Source: Plenodomus lindquistii (taxonomy: Eukaryota; Ascomycota; Dothideomycetes; Pleosporales; Leptosphaeriaceae). Taken from it: DNA of 64,000 nucleotides. The notes under the pieces were generated by a model. The model saw only the letters and a list, made by a program, of their open reading frames with translations. It had not been told where the DNA came from and did not search any database. Made by a program: the position numbers and the translations under genes. Location of the stretch: contig JANUWI010000002.1 in NCBI GenBank assembly GCA_025504975.1, positions 2,542,001-2,606,000 on the forward strand, written 5' to 3'. Shown one piece after another: positions 46,609-58,400 of this stretch (the first letter of the stretch is position 1; each line of letters starts with the position of its first letter).

Positions 46609-48007
46609 TAGTACAGGTAAAAGCGGCACGGCTCGTGTGCCTCGGCGCTCGGGTAGTCTAGATTTTACGCACAGTGCCGTACGGCACTGTGCGTGAGTAA
46701 GCTGGATGTTCTTGAACGTCGCTTGCATCTGCGTCGCCACTGCAGCTGCTGGGTTGTTGCCCATCCTGCCGGCGGAGGGACACACAATGGCGAAGTCTGT
46801 GACCGCCTATCAAGCCCAGTGCGTACATTTTCTTGTCGCTATTGGCCGGGTCGCGCTGAGCTCTTCGTCAAGCATTTCCTGCGCTGCCGCTACCTCAACA
46901 GGCAGCGTGCACACCCAACCTACATCGTGTACCGTGTACTCTATGGTATTCTTTGCAGCGTAGTCGACGCAGCATGCGGGGCGACTACGAGGCGGGGGAG
47001 GGATTGATCATAGTCTGGCAGCAGTAGCAGCGCTTCCGACATCTGTTGTCGCTCAGCATCAGCCTTGTGACCGACACTGCAGCAGACTCTGATCAATACG
47101 TACATTGGAACGCTGCAAGTAATATAAGGGTGACCTCTCTACGACAGCATGCAATGATATCATTATTGCACCGCTACTATCGCCGAGGGATGTGAAAGTA
47201 GGGCGAGCGGAGAACGAATCCAAGCAGCACAACCACGTCTTAGAGCAGTCAAGAATGCCTCTATCGTGACTACTAACATCCAAGGATCGACGACTCGCTT
47301 TTGAGGCCGCTTCTAATCAGACTTCCGAATTATCGTGTCCTCCTCCTTGTCGGCGCATGTATGATTGATCCGCCCTCGGCTTGCCCTTGCAGCCTTCTCG
47401 CGTGTTCCGAACGTACGAGTACTGCATCGCCCACCCTCTTGCTTCCATCACAAGTCTCGTTGCTGCATATTACAAGTACGCCACCTCGTCACAGTAAGAT
47501 CCGCCCCATAAGATTACCCGGAACAGGGATATTCGCCATGCCGGTTCCTGGATTATTGTATTTTTAGTGTAAAATAAAGATACAACCCAAACTCTGTTCA
47601 TCTATTATAGAATAGGCTAACATTGTTATAAGAGGTAAACACTAGCTGAGGTAGACTTACTTATTATTAGCCCAAACCTGTCTATGTGTCGGTGTCTAGG
47701 TAAAGTCACTATTTAGAGAGTGAATCCTTTAGCAGCTGATAACAACTCTACTAATTTTACACGTTTAAAAAGGTTACGTTAGCGCTAAAGACATTTCCAT
47801 ACCAGGATAAACTCACCAACCATAAAATACAGCCTACTGAGGGATATGCTTATAAGATGGGTCTTACTGTAGTGCGCGAAAGAGGGCGGAAAAGCTAGCT
47901 CGGTGCTGCCCACTCCGAGTTACCACCAGGCTGTACACCAAGATCCTCTCTTGCCTACCTAAGTCTTAAGGCAACCTCATATTTTTACTCTACTCCAAGA
48001 CTGAGCT

Positions 48008-50097
48008 ATGCCAGAAAACAATCTTCGCCTACTCTCGCTCGATGGTGGTGGCGTGCGTGGTCTGTCCAGCCTGATGATCCTAGAGCAGCTAATGAAAAGA
48101 ATTGACGAAGCTGCGCCTCCGAAACCTTGCGATTACTTCGACCTGATCAGTAGAACAAGTACAGGCGGGTAGGCTAATACTCTAAGCACTAAGCTATAGT
48201 CTGTACTAAACTAGTAGGCTCATCGCTGTCATACTCAGTCAGCTGGAGATAACTGTAACTAACTGCATCAAGACGTACATATCGCTCTCTAAAAAAGTGT
48301 TCCAGAGAAAGAACAGCCGGTTTAAAATTAACAGTAAGATAAAGGGCCGCTTTAACGCGGAAGAATTAGCAGGAATAGTAAAGAAGGTGGTTGTCAAGCA
48401 AGGCCTATCAGAAAACGCATTGCTTAAAAATATGCCTACAGCAGATTGCAAGGTGTATAAGATTTATGCCCTTTCGCTAGAGTAGTACTCTAACTGTGAT
48501 AGCTTTATTTGTACAACAATGAAAGATAACAGCGAAAATGTTTGCCTCACAAGCTACAGTACGCCGCGCGGCAACGACGATTTGCTTGAAGACGTGACGA
48601 TATAGCAAGCGTGCCGAGCTACCTCAGCTGCTTCGACCTTTTTCGACCCCATAAAAATAGGAGGATATCGCGAAACATTTACGGACGGTGGAACAGGAGC
48701 AAACAACCCAGTCAAACATGTATGGGACCAGGCACAGCTATTATGGGGGCCGCTCGAAGGCAAGTTGCAGTACTTGGTTTCAATTGGAACAGGGATGCCT
48801 TCTACTCAGCTCTTTGGCGACTATCCTTGGCAGGTGATGGAAACGCTAAAGAAGATGGCTACAGAAGCAGAGCGAACGGCTGGAGATTTCAGGCGCGACA
48901 AACCGCAGCTCGCCCGTAACAAGCAATACTACCGATTCAACGTGTTGAGAGGACTGGAGAACATTGGGCTAGAGTGGACGAAGAAAAGCGACCAGATGGC
49001 GTCAGCTACGAGGGTCTACCTCAATTCTGAAGATGTACGAAACCACATCTCGGAAATCGTAGGCAAGGCGGACTCACAGATCACAACTAGTGAGTAGTCT
49101 CGTTCGCTTTCGAATCAAACGTACAAAAGGTTCATAATTCATACCATTTTACATACGATACGCTTCTTTGCATTCCTTTGCTTATCACAACATGATCCGT
49201 GAGTACTAATGCAGCGCCTCAGATGGATCTACACGTGAGACTGTTTCCAGTCCTCGAGGCGTTCCAGGAATCGATGTGCAAGACTGGCAGCCTCAACCTC
49301 AAGACCCCGACCGCTCACACTCGCTGTCGGAAATGTTATCGGCTAACGCCATCGATACCAGACCGAGGACATTTCTGTCTTTGCGCTACAGTGATGAGTT
49401 TATCCGGCCCAACTTCAGTGGAGATTTGAAATACTGGCGTTGTCTTACTTTCCAGTCTTACGAGGTATATAAAGACATATACAGTCGATGCAAGAGCGAG
49501 GGAGGACGGCAAGATGGGTACATATCGTGTAAGTAGCTCAAGACTCTTCAAAAATGACTCGTTACATGGCCGTATAGCCATCAACTGACGATACACCTTT
49601 CCAACCGGCTGACCCTAACAGTCAACGTTTACAGAAGTTATGTACCCCAGAGAATTAGCGATGAGATCCTGCTTAAAGTCCACCAGCGTCTTATTGTGCA
49701 CGCAACGACCGAACCTCGTCTATATCTGCACCGAAAACCTTTTGTACTCGCCATTGCATATATGCTACATGTCGAGAAGCTACACATCCACAATCGCCAT
49801 GAGCCAAAACCTGATTTTAGCGTGGATAATCCCTGGTGTATCAAAGAGACCGATTTGGAGCATCTAAAGAAGTACAACATATGGATAAATTGTTAGTGGG
49901 GTAAGAACTGCGAGCAACGATGGAATTTTGTGGATGTCGTTGGCATATCATATATTACAAAGCATTCGCAAGGGGTGCCGATATGCCCAGTTTTACGCCT
50001 GTTTTCAAATCGAGATGAATCTCCCAAAAAGAAGTACACCACGATATTGGAGACTATGCGGAGAAAATGGAACATGTTAAGTCCGGCGTCAGAGTAG
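48008..50097 (+). pseudogene. Patatin-like phospholipase with three in-frame stops
   Basis: Four exons fit in phase: 48008-48168, 48218-49089, 49223-49517 and 49635-50097 (introns 49, 133, 117 nt). The patatin domain is clear. The oxyanion motif is LSLDGGGVRGL. The nucleophile elbow reads RTSTGG where GTSTGG is expected, so the Ser is kept and the Gly is Arg. The Asp motif is DGGTGANNPV, followed by YLVSIGTGMPS. TAG stops at 48483, 48603 (before QACRATSAASTFFDP, where a Trp is likely) and 49894 break an otherwise continuous frame. All three stops and the Gly-to-Arg change are explained by C-to-T or G-to-A. The family hydrolyses acyl lipids. In fungi it is often the N-terminal domain of NLR-like proteins, but no NB-ARC is seen here, and the C-terminal 250 codons are unrecognised. 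Dead gene. Confidence 0.88.
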
Positions 50098-50290
50098 TCT
50101 ACATACAGTCATAGTAGCGAACAGTTATGATCCCCACATATCGCATCTGACGCGACACTCCCACCCAGCTTATCGTGTTCGCGCCCCCGCATCCCAATCT
50201 TTACTCAATAAAATAAGTTGGAGCGTAATGTAATAGATTATCCACTCCGTCTCGCAGGTTCTTGTTTTTCTTCCCTTTCTTGCGGTGCCA

Positions 50291-51243
50291 TTATAGTATG
50301 ATCCCTGCAATCAATATACAACAGCCGAGCCCTACACCTACACCTATGCCAACATGCATCTGGGCCGCTTTAGATAGCTCCTGTCAGTAGCGTTGTGTTA
50401 GTGCTAATTTGGCCTACAAGTATGGTATATATTGACAGATGAGTGCTGACTGGAGGTCCCAGTTTCTTCTACGTTTGTGTTTGAAGTGGGAGTCGTGGGA
50501 AGCTCCACGCCAGACTTTGTAACCGCATTCGGCTTTGTGGTACCAGCAACTGAAAATCCATCGATTGCCAGAGCATATGCCTGACCAGTAGTCGAGAAAA
50601 ATATTGAACTGGTCTCTTCGCCATCGTATGTTAGGATGGAAGTTGCGGAAATATCGGAGTAGCACGTTCCTCCGAACAAGGGCCGTTGTGCTATAGGGGC
50701 ATCGGCAGGATGGAAGGAGAACGAGCTAGGTCGTTAGTATAACGATGACTGATGCTGAAAAGGCACTCACGTTGGGCAGCACACTACGTGTGTGAATGAC
50801 TTGTCTGCTACTCTGGTTGATACCGTGGAGTAATCTTTGGGACAGCTGATAGGATTGAACCCAGCTGACACAGTACCTTTCAAGGACATAAGGTAGCTAT
50901 TGGCTACTTCTTTCGGATAGCAGGCGGAAAAGGTAAGACCGGGACTCGGAACCATCTCATTGTACCACGCTTCCCATGACTTATCTGGTCCCATCATTGT
51001 AAGCGAGTTCGTGCATTCTGGCGGAGGGGTGAACGTCGTAGTCAGTGCGGGAATGTTGGAAACGAAAGACAGTACCACCGAGGTAGAAGAAGTTCCAAGA
51101 GAGACGATCGGAGGGCTAGACTTGGCCATGGAGCCAGCCGCTAAGGTAGTCAGAGGATAGAAAAGAAGGTTGGAAAAGAGCGACCAGGAGTGAAGGGGAC
51201 CCGGGGTACCTGGTGACGGTGAGAGTTTTTGTAGATGCATCAA
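50291..51243 (-). CDS. Cell-surface type I membrane protein, Cys/Ser/Thr-rich
   Basis: Exon 1 is 51243-50771 and exon 2 starts at 50725 (45-nt intron with perfect GTGAGT and CTAAC). The ectodomain pattern is TTTFTPPPEC...CYP...FNPISCPKDYS...THVVCCPT...GGTCYSD, a layout seen in many fungal wall or surface proteins. A Ser/Thr stalk follows. Unspliced, exon 2 stops at 50404. With a third exon (50380-50291) the protein gains the juxt-membrane AAQMHVGIGVGVGLGCCILI segment, which this family normally has; the donor would be the weak GTCAAT at 50436. A hydrophobic stretch near the N terminus (LLFYPLTTLAAGSMA) may be the signal. The role is probably wall-linked. The start codon is uncertain. Confidence 0.65.
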
Positions 51244-51837
51244 AAGTACGAGTAGTGGCTACTCAAACGGTCCAAGACGACTTCCAGCCTCTTCGGCTCC
51301 TCAAGTCCGACCTGCTGACACGGAGGACTTACTCTAAGAGCCTTGGTGCAACATATGCACCTTTCTTGTCGTACGACTTCAGCCTCACATCCTTCTCATC
51401 TATTTTAAGCCTATCTGTACTATCGATTGGCTTCGCTTTCCCATGCTTGATACATTTAGGGCCCACATCACATTCACTGTCATCCAGTGAAAGCAAGTGG
51501 CAGGCAACATCAAGGCACTGCTTGCCCACTACCCTAACCTAGGTTTGTTATACACTCTCAACCATTCGCAAGGCGTGACTCATCTTTATTGCCGCGAATG
51601 CTGCACTGTGGTAGCAGTGGCTACCTATGTGAGCAGCGACCAGAGGAATTGGCTCAGAGATCTGCGCACGCGTCATAAAATCAGATGCCTCGTGTTTGTA
51701 TTAGTACGATGCGCTGCTTGATGGTTTCCACCATGCTATTTACACCTGTTACGTCTAGCAAACCTTGCGGCAAGTAACAGATCATGGATGCATCTGGCAT
51801 GCATGTCCGCACAGGTTCAACGAAAGTGGTAGCAGTA
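51244..51837. other. Intergenic
   Basis: Short ORFs on both strands with no recognisable content. Confidence 0.35.
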
Positions 51838-52011
51838 CCGTATCGACTGCTGTTAACGAGATAAAGCTAGCAGGGGTTTCGAAGAAATCTAACTAATCTC
51901 ACCTAACCCTGACATTGATTACCATTCGCAGCAGCGTAACCAGACTTGTGCGTTGGTCAATACCGGCGCAAACCCCTGCTAGCTTTACCTCGTTAACAGC
52001 AGTCAATACAG
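51838..52011. mobile_element. 174-bp MITE, family member 2
   Basis: TA target duplications (51836-51837, 52012-52013) border about 42-bp inverted repeats. These start CCGTATCGACTGCTG on the left and CTGTATTGACTGCTG on the reverse right. They continue through TTAACGAG.TAAAGCTAGC and AGGGGTTT with three mismatches, all transitions. Non-coding. Confidence 0.85.
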
Positions 52012-52196
52012 TAGACTAAAAGCCATAATCCTTCAGGTCCTTGTGTTATGAATCCTTCGCTATCTTAGGCTCTGCTAGAAAATCATGTTGTCATTTCACC
52101 GGCCCGCTTATCAAGCTCGGGCAGCCCAAGTGTGCTACCCTCCTGTACCAGCAAGCCAATCGTCATAGGCGTACAAATGCCGCCTGGTATATCTAT

Positions 52197-53465
52197 TTAC
52201 GTCGGCTGTGGTGTGCGGAACTTGATGCCACATACGCGTTCCAACCTCTCTTGCGGTACTGGATCGACAATGCCATCGACTGCGAGATCGTTGGCTTCTT
52301 CTTCCCGAATAGCTGTAGACGTCAAGGCACGAGAACCCATGACAGCCGAACTGTCTCTGACCACCTCATCACGCTGAGCAGCGTATCTCACCTGCTTCGT
52401 TCTCGCCCGCTCCATGCGTTTCTTTTCGTGAAGATCACGAATTATGTCTTGTAAATTTCCATTCAATTTGCTGAACGGGTGCGCTTCCGGCACGGCTGAA
52501 TGATCCAGTTCTGCAGGTTCGTGCCTCGAAACGACACTGATGTGAGGTGGAGTGGGCTGCTGTCCAACCGGGGGATTCGACGTGAGTCGGCCTATAAGAC
52601 TTGTATGTGTAGGCTGTGTAACAAGTGGAGATAAGGAGACCGGTAAAGCGTCTCTACTTGTACTGCTGTGAATTGGAACGCTGATTTGACAATATCTGAC
52701 GCGTGGAGTGCCCTTGACTGGGGCGCTCCCTCAATGCTTCGTACTCGTCCAAGATGTCGTTCAGTTCGTGATCCGAAATGAACCCAATGCGAGCATACTC
52801 TCCAAAAATCTTGTCCAATTGTATTTGCGTCTCTTTAGGTAACGATGCCTCAACATCGAGAACCTCATGCGTCTCGCTAAACTTCGTGGCAGCTCGGCTG
52901 ATCAACTCAGCAATAAGCTGGGTACACTTCGTCATACCAGTCCTCATCGGTTCGAAGGCTGGCTCACTACCAGCGATATGGATGAAGTTTCGGGCGTTCA
53001 TTCGGCCTGTTCCGGCTTTTAAACACCGCTTTGCACTCGCTAGTACCAGAAAACCTTTCTTATCAGTCCTGAACCTGTCCCTATACCATGCACAGGTTTT
53101 ATCGATGGCGCGCTTGTGGATCGCCGTTCCTGGTTCATACCATAGTGCATGGATGGTTGGGTCACAAGTGCTGATCTCATGTGAGAGGTGTTGGCAAGGT
53201 TTACATCGTCTTTTCGGCAGAACGTTTTCGCTGCCAGAATCCTGCTCTGACACGGCGTTAGATATCGTGCTGCGGGCCTTTGTATCGGGCGTAGGAGAAC
53301 AGCAGAGGTGGCGGCGCCCGTATCGCGATCTCGCTCAGCAGCCTGTGATGCTACACCACTTTCCTGTGCCTTCGCGCTGCCATCAGCCCTTCTGAAGTCG
53401 GGCATGCGTGCTGCAATGAACGCTTCAACATGCGGGTCGAATTCATCATCATCTGAAGAAGACAT
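52197..53465 (-). CDS. Unknown protein with acidic DPxxEAxxxAR N terminus
   Basis: Best model: exons 53465-53355, 53241-52658 and 52599-52197, with introns of 113 nt (GTAGCA...CTAAC...GCAG) and 58 nt, all in phase; 365 aa. It starts MSSSDDDEFDPHVEAFIAAR, matching the repeated DPE(F/M)EAL(L/I)QAR motif of the gene at 42279-43286. The middle has a Cys/His cluster (RRCKPCQHLSHEISTCDP) then ALWYEPGTAIHKRAIDK and CAWYRDRFRTDKK, which may be a small metal-binding fold (inference). An acidic helical part (GFISDHELNDILDEYEALRE), a Pro-rich linker and a basic helix (IIRDLHEKKRMERARTKQ) follow. No known family. The first intron is the least certain element. Without it the frame would appear shifted. 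Confidence 0.6.
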
Positions 53466-54110
53466 CGCGCACTCAGGCTCGTCGGGATGGTATCGCGCGT
53501 GGCGGACTTTTGCAATGTACTGCCGGTACCGAGGTATCAGTGTCGTCGCACAGATCCAAATTCAAAGAAGAGGCTCATTGGTAGGAAGTGTTGGGGAGAC
53601 AGCGCAATAAATAACGAGAATGGCTGTAATTCAAGGTACCGCCGCCCACAGGTGAGGTTGGCAGGTTGCCGCGCAGGTGAGAGAAACGACAAACGGCAAC
53701 AATTGCGATAAGTCACATTCATATGCAGGATACGCGAGGCAGTCTCTAGGTTACTGGAACGTTGCGCAGTATGACACGACGACTAAGATGCCGTGGTGCG
53801 CAGTACAGGCTGTGAAGGAATTTGTTGCGTTTAAGGAGCTGCGTTGGTTGCCCTGATACCATACTCATGGTAGGCTTTGAGGTAGAGTTTGGTATTCGCT
53901 CCAATGACAGCCACGTCCGTCGTCAGAGCTACCTTCGGTACATACTTGAATCAAGATTTGAGTACATGTCTGTATCGAAGGGGATCATTGAAGTTGGATA
54001 GCTTTAGATTCATGTCTGCACGCCAAGAACCTATGTCAAGCGACGCAGTGTCGCCTTTACTGCGTCAAGCTCAGCCCCCAGCATAGTCCTTCATATTTTC
54101 TTTCACGCGC
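53466..54110. other. Intergenic
   Basis: No supported gene. The sequence just right of 53465 is the promoter side of the preceding gene. Confidence 0.35.
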
Positions 54111-54610
54111 TTATCCGCGCCTCACCTCATCCTCAGCCCCACCCAACTTGTCCTTTCCTTCCTTTTCCATCCTAACATTATCCTTCGCCTTCTCACTTGC
54201 ATTCACAACAACCGTGCCTTCCGTCACATGTACCACGAACTCCCAATCCGGCGGTGTCTCAACACCATACGGTCCAGCATGTGACTCATCATGATGTGGC
54301 ACTGCTTCGAACTGCGCTTCGTCTAGTGTATGCTGTTATCTCCTAAAGCCTTCGAATGTTCGGGGGACTTACAACTGGTGTTAGTTATGTTACCTGTACC
54401 TTCCACCTGCGTACTCTGACTCACCATCGCCATTCTAGCCAACGACGCAGTGTCAGTGGTAGACTGTGAACGGCGAAACGAAGATTGTCCCAGAGACTGA
54501 AGCGAGCTTCGCGACTGGAGAGGGCTTTGGGAGTGTAGTTGCGAATGAATGGGGCTTTGTGCACGCTGACGAAAGGCGTGCAGATTTTTCAAGGAGTTGA
54601 CTTTTCTCAT
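54111..54610 (-). CDS. Small unknown protein, Ser/Gln-rich N terminus
   Basis: Exons 54610-54373 and 54322-54111 with a 50-nt intron (GTAAGT...ACTAG), about 149 aa. The first half is basic and Ser/Gln-rich with repeats such as SQLHSQSPLQSRSSLQSL. The second half has a compact, probably folded segment (GVETPPDWEFVVHVTEGTVVVN) and a charged Lys/Glu tail. No targeting signal. No family recognised, but splice sites and codon use look real. It lies 3' of a run of genes on the same strand. Confidence 0.6.
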
Positions 54611-54822
54611 CGTGGCGGAGAGGTATTACGAAGGTGTAGCAGCATGACTCCTACGCAGGGAGGAGGATTCTTATACCTACATGGTACCTAGAGAAATCAC
54701 AAACGAGATATTCACAAAGACGACGAGCGCCGAGCGTCACACCAGACATGGAAGTTTTGATCAAGTGCTGCATTCGAAGATGAAGAAATTACACATACTC
54801 AACGCTTCACCTTTTCACGAGC

Positions 54823-55191
54823 TCATGCGGCATGCTCACTATGCTCATCACGTCCCGCACGCACACCAAGTCCACCACCCACTTCACAGGACATGTCGAG
54901 ATCGAAACCCGTGTCCACCTGCTCTTCAGTCTCTACCGCTCCACTTCTCTCATCTCTTCGCTCTGCGTCTTCCATATCCCTACTACGTTCTTCCCGCATA
55001 CGCCTTCTCTCCACAATCTCAGCAGCCTGGGCGATAAGCTCATCAACTTTATGATGTGTCATATAAACCGCACCATCAATATCCGGCAAAGGTCTATCGA
55101 AGCGGTGGAAGGTCAATCGAAAGATGAAGAGATCTTCGACCGTGTCGCCGAAGACCCAGTATAGACCTGGTGGAACGGGCGGTGTTGACAT
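54823..55191 (-). CDS. Small unknown charged protein
   Basis: 122 aa from the Met in MSTPPVPPGLYWVFGDTVED. The frame is open upstream to 55416, but that part is of different character. The conserved-looking core DLFIFRLTFHRFDRPLPDID is followed by a long charged helix (DELIAQAAEIVERRRMREER) and a Gly/acid-rich tail. It lies 230 bp downstream of ctf18 on the same strand. No family recognised, and the start is not certain. Confidence 0.5.
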   Translation of the reverse strand: MSTPPVPPGLYWVFGDTVEDLFIFRLTFHRFDRPLPDIDGAVYMTHHKVDELIAQAAEIVERRRMREERSRDMEDAERRDERSGAVETEEQVDTGFDLDMSCEVGGGLGVRAGRDEHSEHAA

Positions 55192-55423
55192 CGTTGGGCT
55201 CAAAGCACGCGGAAGTTTAGTGGAGTGAGCATCAGTGATGTGAGAAAAGAAATGATGGGCGTTGAGGATGGAAAGAGCGATGCGATGCAATGCAGAGTGA
55301 ATGATTGCCATTGACGAGGTGCCGCCACCTGTTTGCCAACACACTGCATATACCCTACAAACGCTATGCCATGCTACCTCATCCCATGAACCCATTTCCC
55401 AATCATAACCATCCACCGTCTAC

Positions 55424-58400
55424 TCACAAGCCCCTCATAATGTCCTCGATACTAACCGGTTTCCTTACCGCATTGCTAAAGCCTTCATGAAAGCTCACCC
55501 ATATCCTCCCCACATCTCCTTGCATCTCCCCGCTATTCTGTTTCCTCTTTTCCTCCCTCCTGCTCTTCTCCGTCTCCTTGATCACCCTGCCGAAAAAGTC
55601 TCTCTTTACCGCTTTCTTATTCGCCTCTGCGACCTTCTCCTCCGTCGTCTTCTTATCTTCTTGCGCAGTCGCAGTAGCCGCAGTATCATCGTCATCTTGC
55701 CCGCCTCTCCGTTTCCTATTCGCAATCTCGCGGAGAGCAGATTCTTTCCGCCACTCCTGCTCCAGCACACTACGCACCGCATACCGTGCTTTATCTTCTT
55801 TCCTCCCTGCCAGCGTTTCGAAACTTGCAAGGACATCAAGCGCGGGCTCCATTCTCCATACAAAGCCTGCACTTCGATTTGCCACGTCCACATCCTCGAT
55901 CCTGCTCTTTTCGAAGCGCACGCCCGTGGCCGCCATAGCTTCTACCGCTTTCTTCACAAGTTCTTTCTCCGAGGCGCGGCGCACGGAGGCTGTGGCAAAA
56001 GACTTTGATCCTGTAGCGCCCGTGTTGACGAGAACGGGTTTGACGTCGGGGGAGAGCATGCGTAGGACGTAGGGTATGAGTTCCATGGCCATTTCCTCGG
56101 GGGAACGGAACATGCGTGTGAGTGGGAGAGAAAGACTTGTCTGAAGGGCCATGAGTGACGCGCGTGAAGCTTTGGTTTGCTCCGTTGCTGCGAAGCCCGC
56201 GCCGGGGCCAGAGAAAGGCGTTGGTTGGGCCTCAGGATCGACGACGGGGTTTGAAGAACGTACGGGTGAGGCGAAGAGAGAGTGGAATGCTAGTACCGAG
56301 TTGGAGAGGTATGGGTATAGTTCCCACTCCTGACTTCCGTGCACGGCGGAGCTCAATGTATCGTGGAAGTGCAGCCATTCATATGCTGCGGACGGCTTAC
56401 TGAGAAGTGTGTCGTCTTGGAAGGGTTTATCGGGGTATGCGGTGAAGCAGTCGGTAACAATACGATCGCACTCGCCGCTTGTATCGACCATCTCCCTAAG
56501 GCGGTCCATAGCGCGGCGTTTCGACGCTTCTGCTACACCCACGACACCACTCTTTGCGGGTGAGGCGGCGGGCCGTGTATCCGCTGTTTCTGCTTGTTTG
56601 GGAAATCCAGCGCCTTCGCGGAAGACGCGGTCGACCACATCTTTTGCGCCCCCACGGCCGAGACTACGTGCTGCTCCGCCACCATGACGCAAATCGTTTA
56701 TGAAGTTGTCTTCGACCCATCTGCGAGTGAGATGGGGTCGCTCGGGGGATCTAGCGCTGTGGGAGGAGCGTAGACGGCTTGCGACCCATTCACTGACTAC
56801 CATTACGCCACGGATATCGCCTTCGCCTGTGCCACTGCCGGTCCCGCCTTCCTTCTTGGTGCTGACACCCCACGTGGCCTCGCAGAGGCGGCGAACACCA
56901 TCGGAATCGCATTGGAAGCCTTCCTTAGTGAAGATGTCTTGCATGCGTGACACCACCATGTTAATGGCAGGTTTGCGGATGTGCACGACTTCCGCCATGG
57001 AGGACTGTCGTAGTGGCCGTAGGGAAGGGTGATAGAGGTCGTTGCAGATCAGGATCAGTGGTCGTAGTAGCCGGAATTTGTCGCCCTTTTTCTTCGTCGC
57101 TGACTGGTGGCCGACGGCTTTCGAGTTCTTCTCATCCAAATTGATGAGATCGATCAGAGCCTTGACGAAACCACCCTCACCAGCACCACCGCTCCCGCCA
57201 ACAACACCGTCAACTTCATCAACCACGACACAGACGGGTTTGCCTGCTTTGCGCACTTTGCCGTTTGTTGTGCTGGTATGGACACCTCGGACATTCTCTG
57301 TGCCCACCATGTCTCGTATGCGACCCTTTACGACATCTCGACTTCGTTCGTCCGATGCGTTGATCTCCTGGACCTCGTATCCTGCTTGTCGGGCGCATAC
57401 GTGTGCCAGTGTAGTCTTGCCAAGTCCAGGTGGGCCAGTCAGCAGCAAGATCTTCCGATGTCGCTGCTCTTCCTCTTCGAAGCCCTTCTTCGCAGCCTTC
57501 GACTTGACTTTAGCGACACCGGGAAAGACGATGTGATCCCAAGCCTTCAGCCACCGCAGGACTGATCGATGGGTGCGTTCGTCTCCAACCAAGTCTGTAA
57601 ATTTCTTCGCTCGGTACTTCTCCGTCCACATGAGTGTTCGATTGCTTTTTCCGCTCTTGCTAATCGGCTGTTCGATCGACTGCTGTGGTGGCTTTTCCGG
57701 CATTCGCGCCTTGTTCGCTGCTTTCTCTGCGTCCAGAGCCTTCGCCTCGTCCATCAGTTCGTGTATGTTGAGGCCATAATAGCTCGTTCTCGCCTTTCCT
57801 TCGACAGCCACCGAGCGCGCGGCTATGAGCTGTTCGTAGGTAGGAGCCTCCCTTTTCTCCCTTTTTGGTATGTAGATGGCCTTTCCAGAAGAGTCTCGCG
57901 CCATAATGCCTCGTGTTGGCTGTGCTGATGTAGCTTCTTGCGCGGTATGTGGTCGCTTCACAGGAGATTGTGACGCGGATTTGAAGCTGTAATTGTCGAG
58001 CTCTTCTACGGGAATCGACTCGGGATTGATGAAATCATCTTGACTAGCAGGTGGTGTGTAGTCGGTAAAGCCATCTGGTAGTTCTGGCAGATCCTTGATG
58101 GTGCTGATTGCCCGTCTCTTCAGCGCATGTTCCTTCAGCGCTGCAACATCATCCTCGTCATCCGATTCGTCCAGGAACGCTCCACGTTTGCGCGACGCAT
58201 TGTGGTTTGGCAGATCTTTCATGGGTTCGCGGGCTTCTTCTGGGCGTTTCCTCTTCTTTGGCGAGGGTGCTTGTGGCACAGACGAACTCGGCGGGTATGC
58301 CACCGGTGATGAGATGAGCGGCATTGTGTAGAGAGGTGGAGAAGACGGTAGGCCAACGTCTTCGACCGATGATGCTGTAGGAAAGCGCCTGATGTTCGCC

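Larger units (their letters stand above)
44719..48007. other. Gene-poor stretch of 3.3 kb
   Basis: Apart from the decayed gene near 45.7 kb and the MITE at 46488, only short ORFs are present. The part from 47.56 to 48.0 kb is AT-richer, in keeping with mild RIP-type decay ahead of the patatin pseudogene. Confidence 0.4.

Noticed and set aside
51900..51915. Telomere-like CCTAACCCT
   Set aside because: A single short occurrence inside a MITE, no tandem array.
53240..53360. Frameshift in the gene at 52197-53465
   Set aside because: A 113-nt intron (GTAGCA to GAGCAG with a CTAAC branch site) explains the change of frame.
55578..56072. Long plus-strand ORFs opposite ctf18 (also near 57.0-57.6 kb)
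   Set aside because: They mirror the reading frame of a strongly conserved AAA+ gene and have no features of their own.
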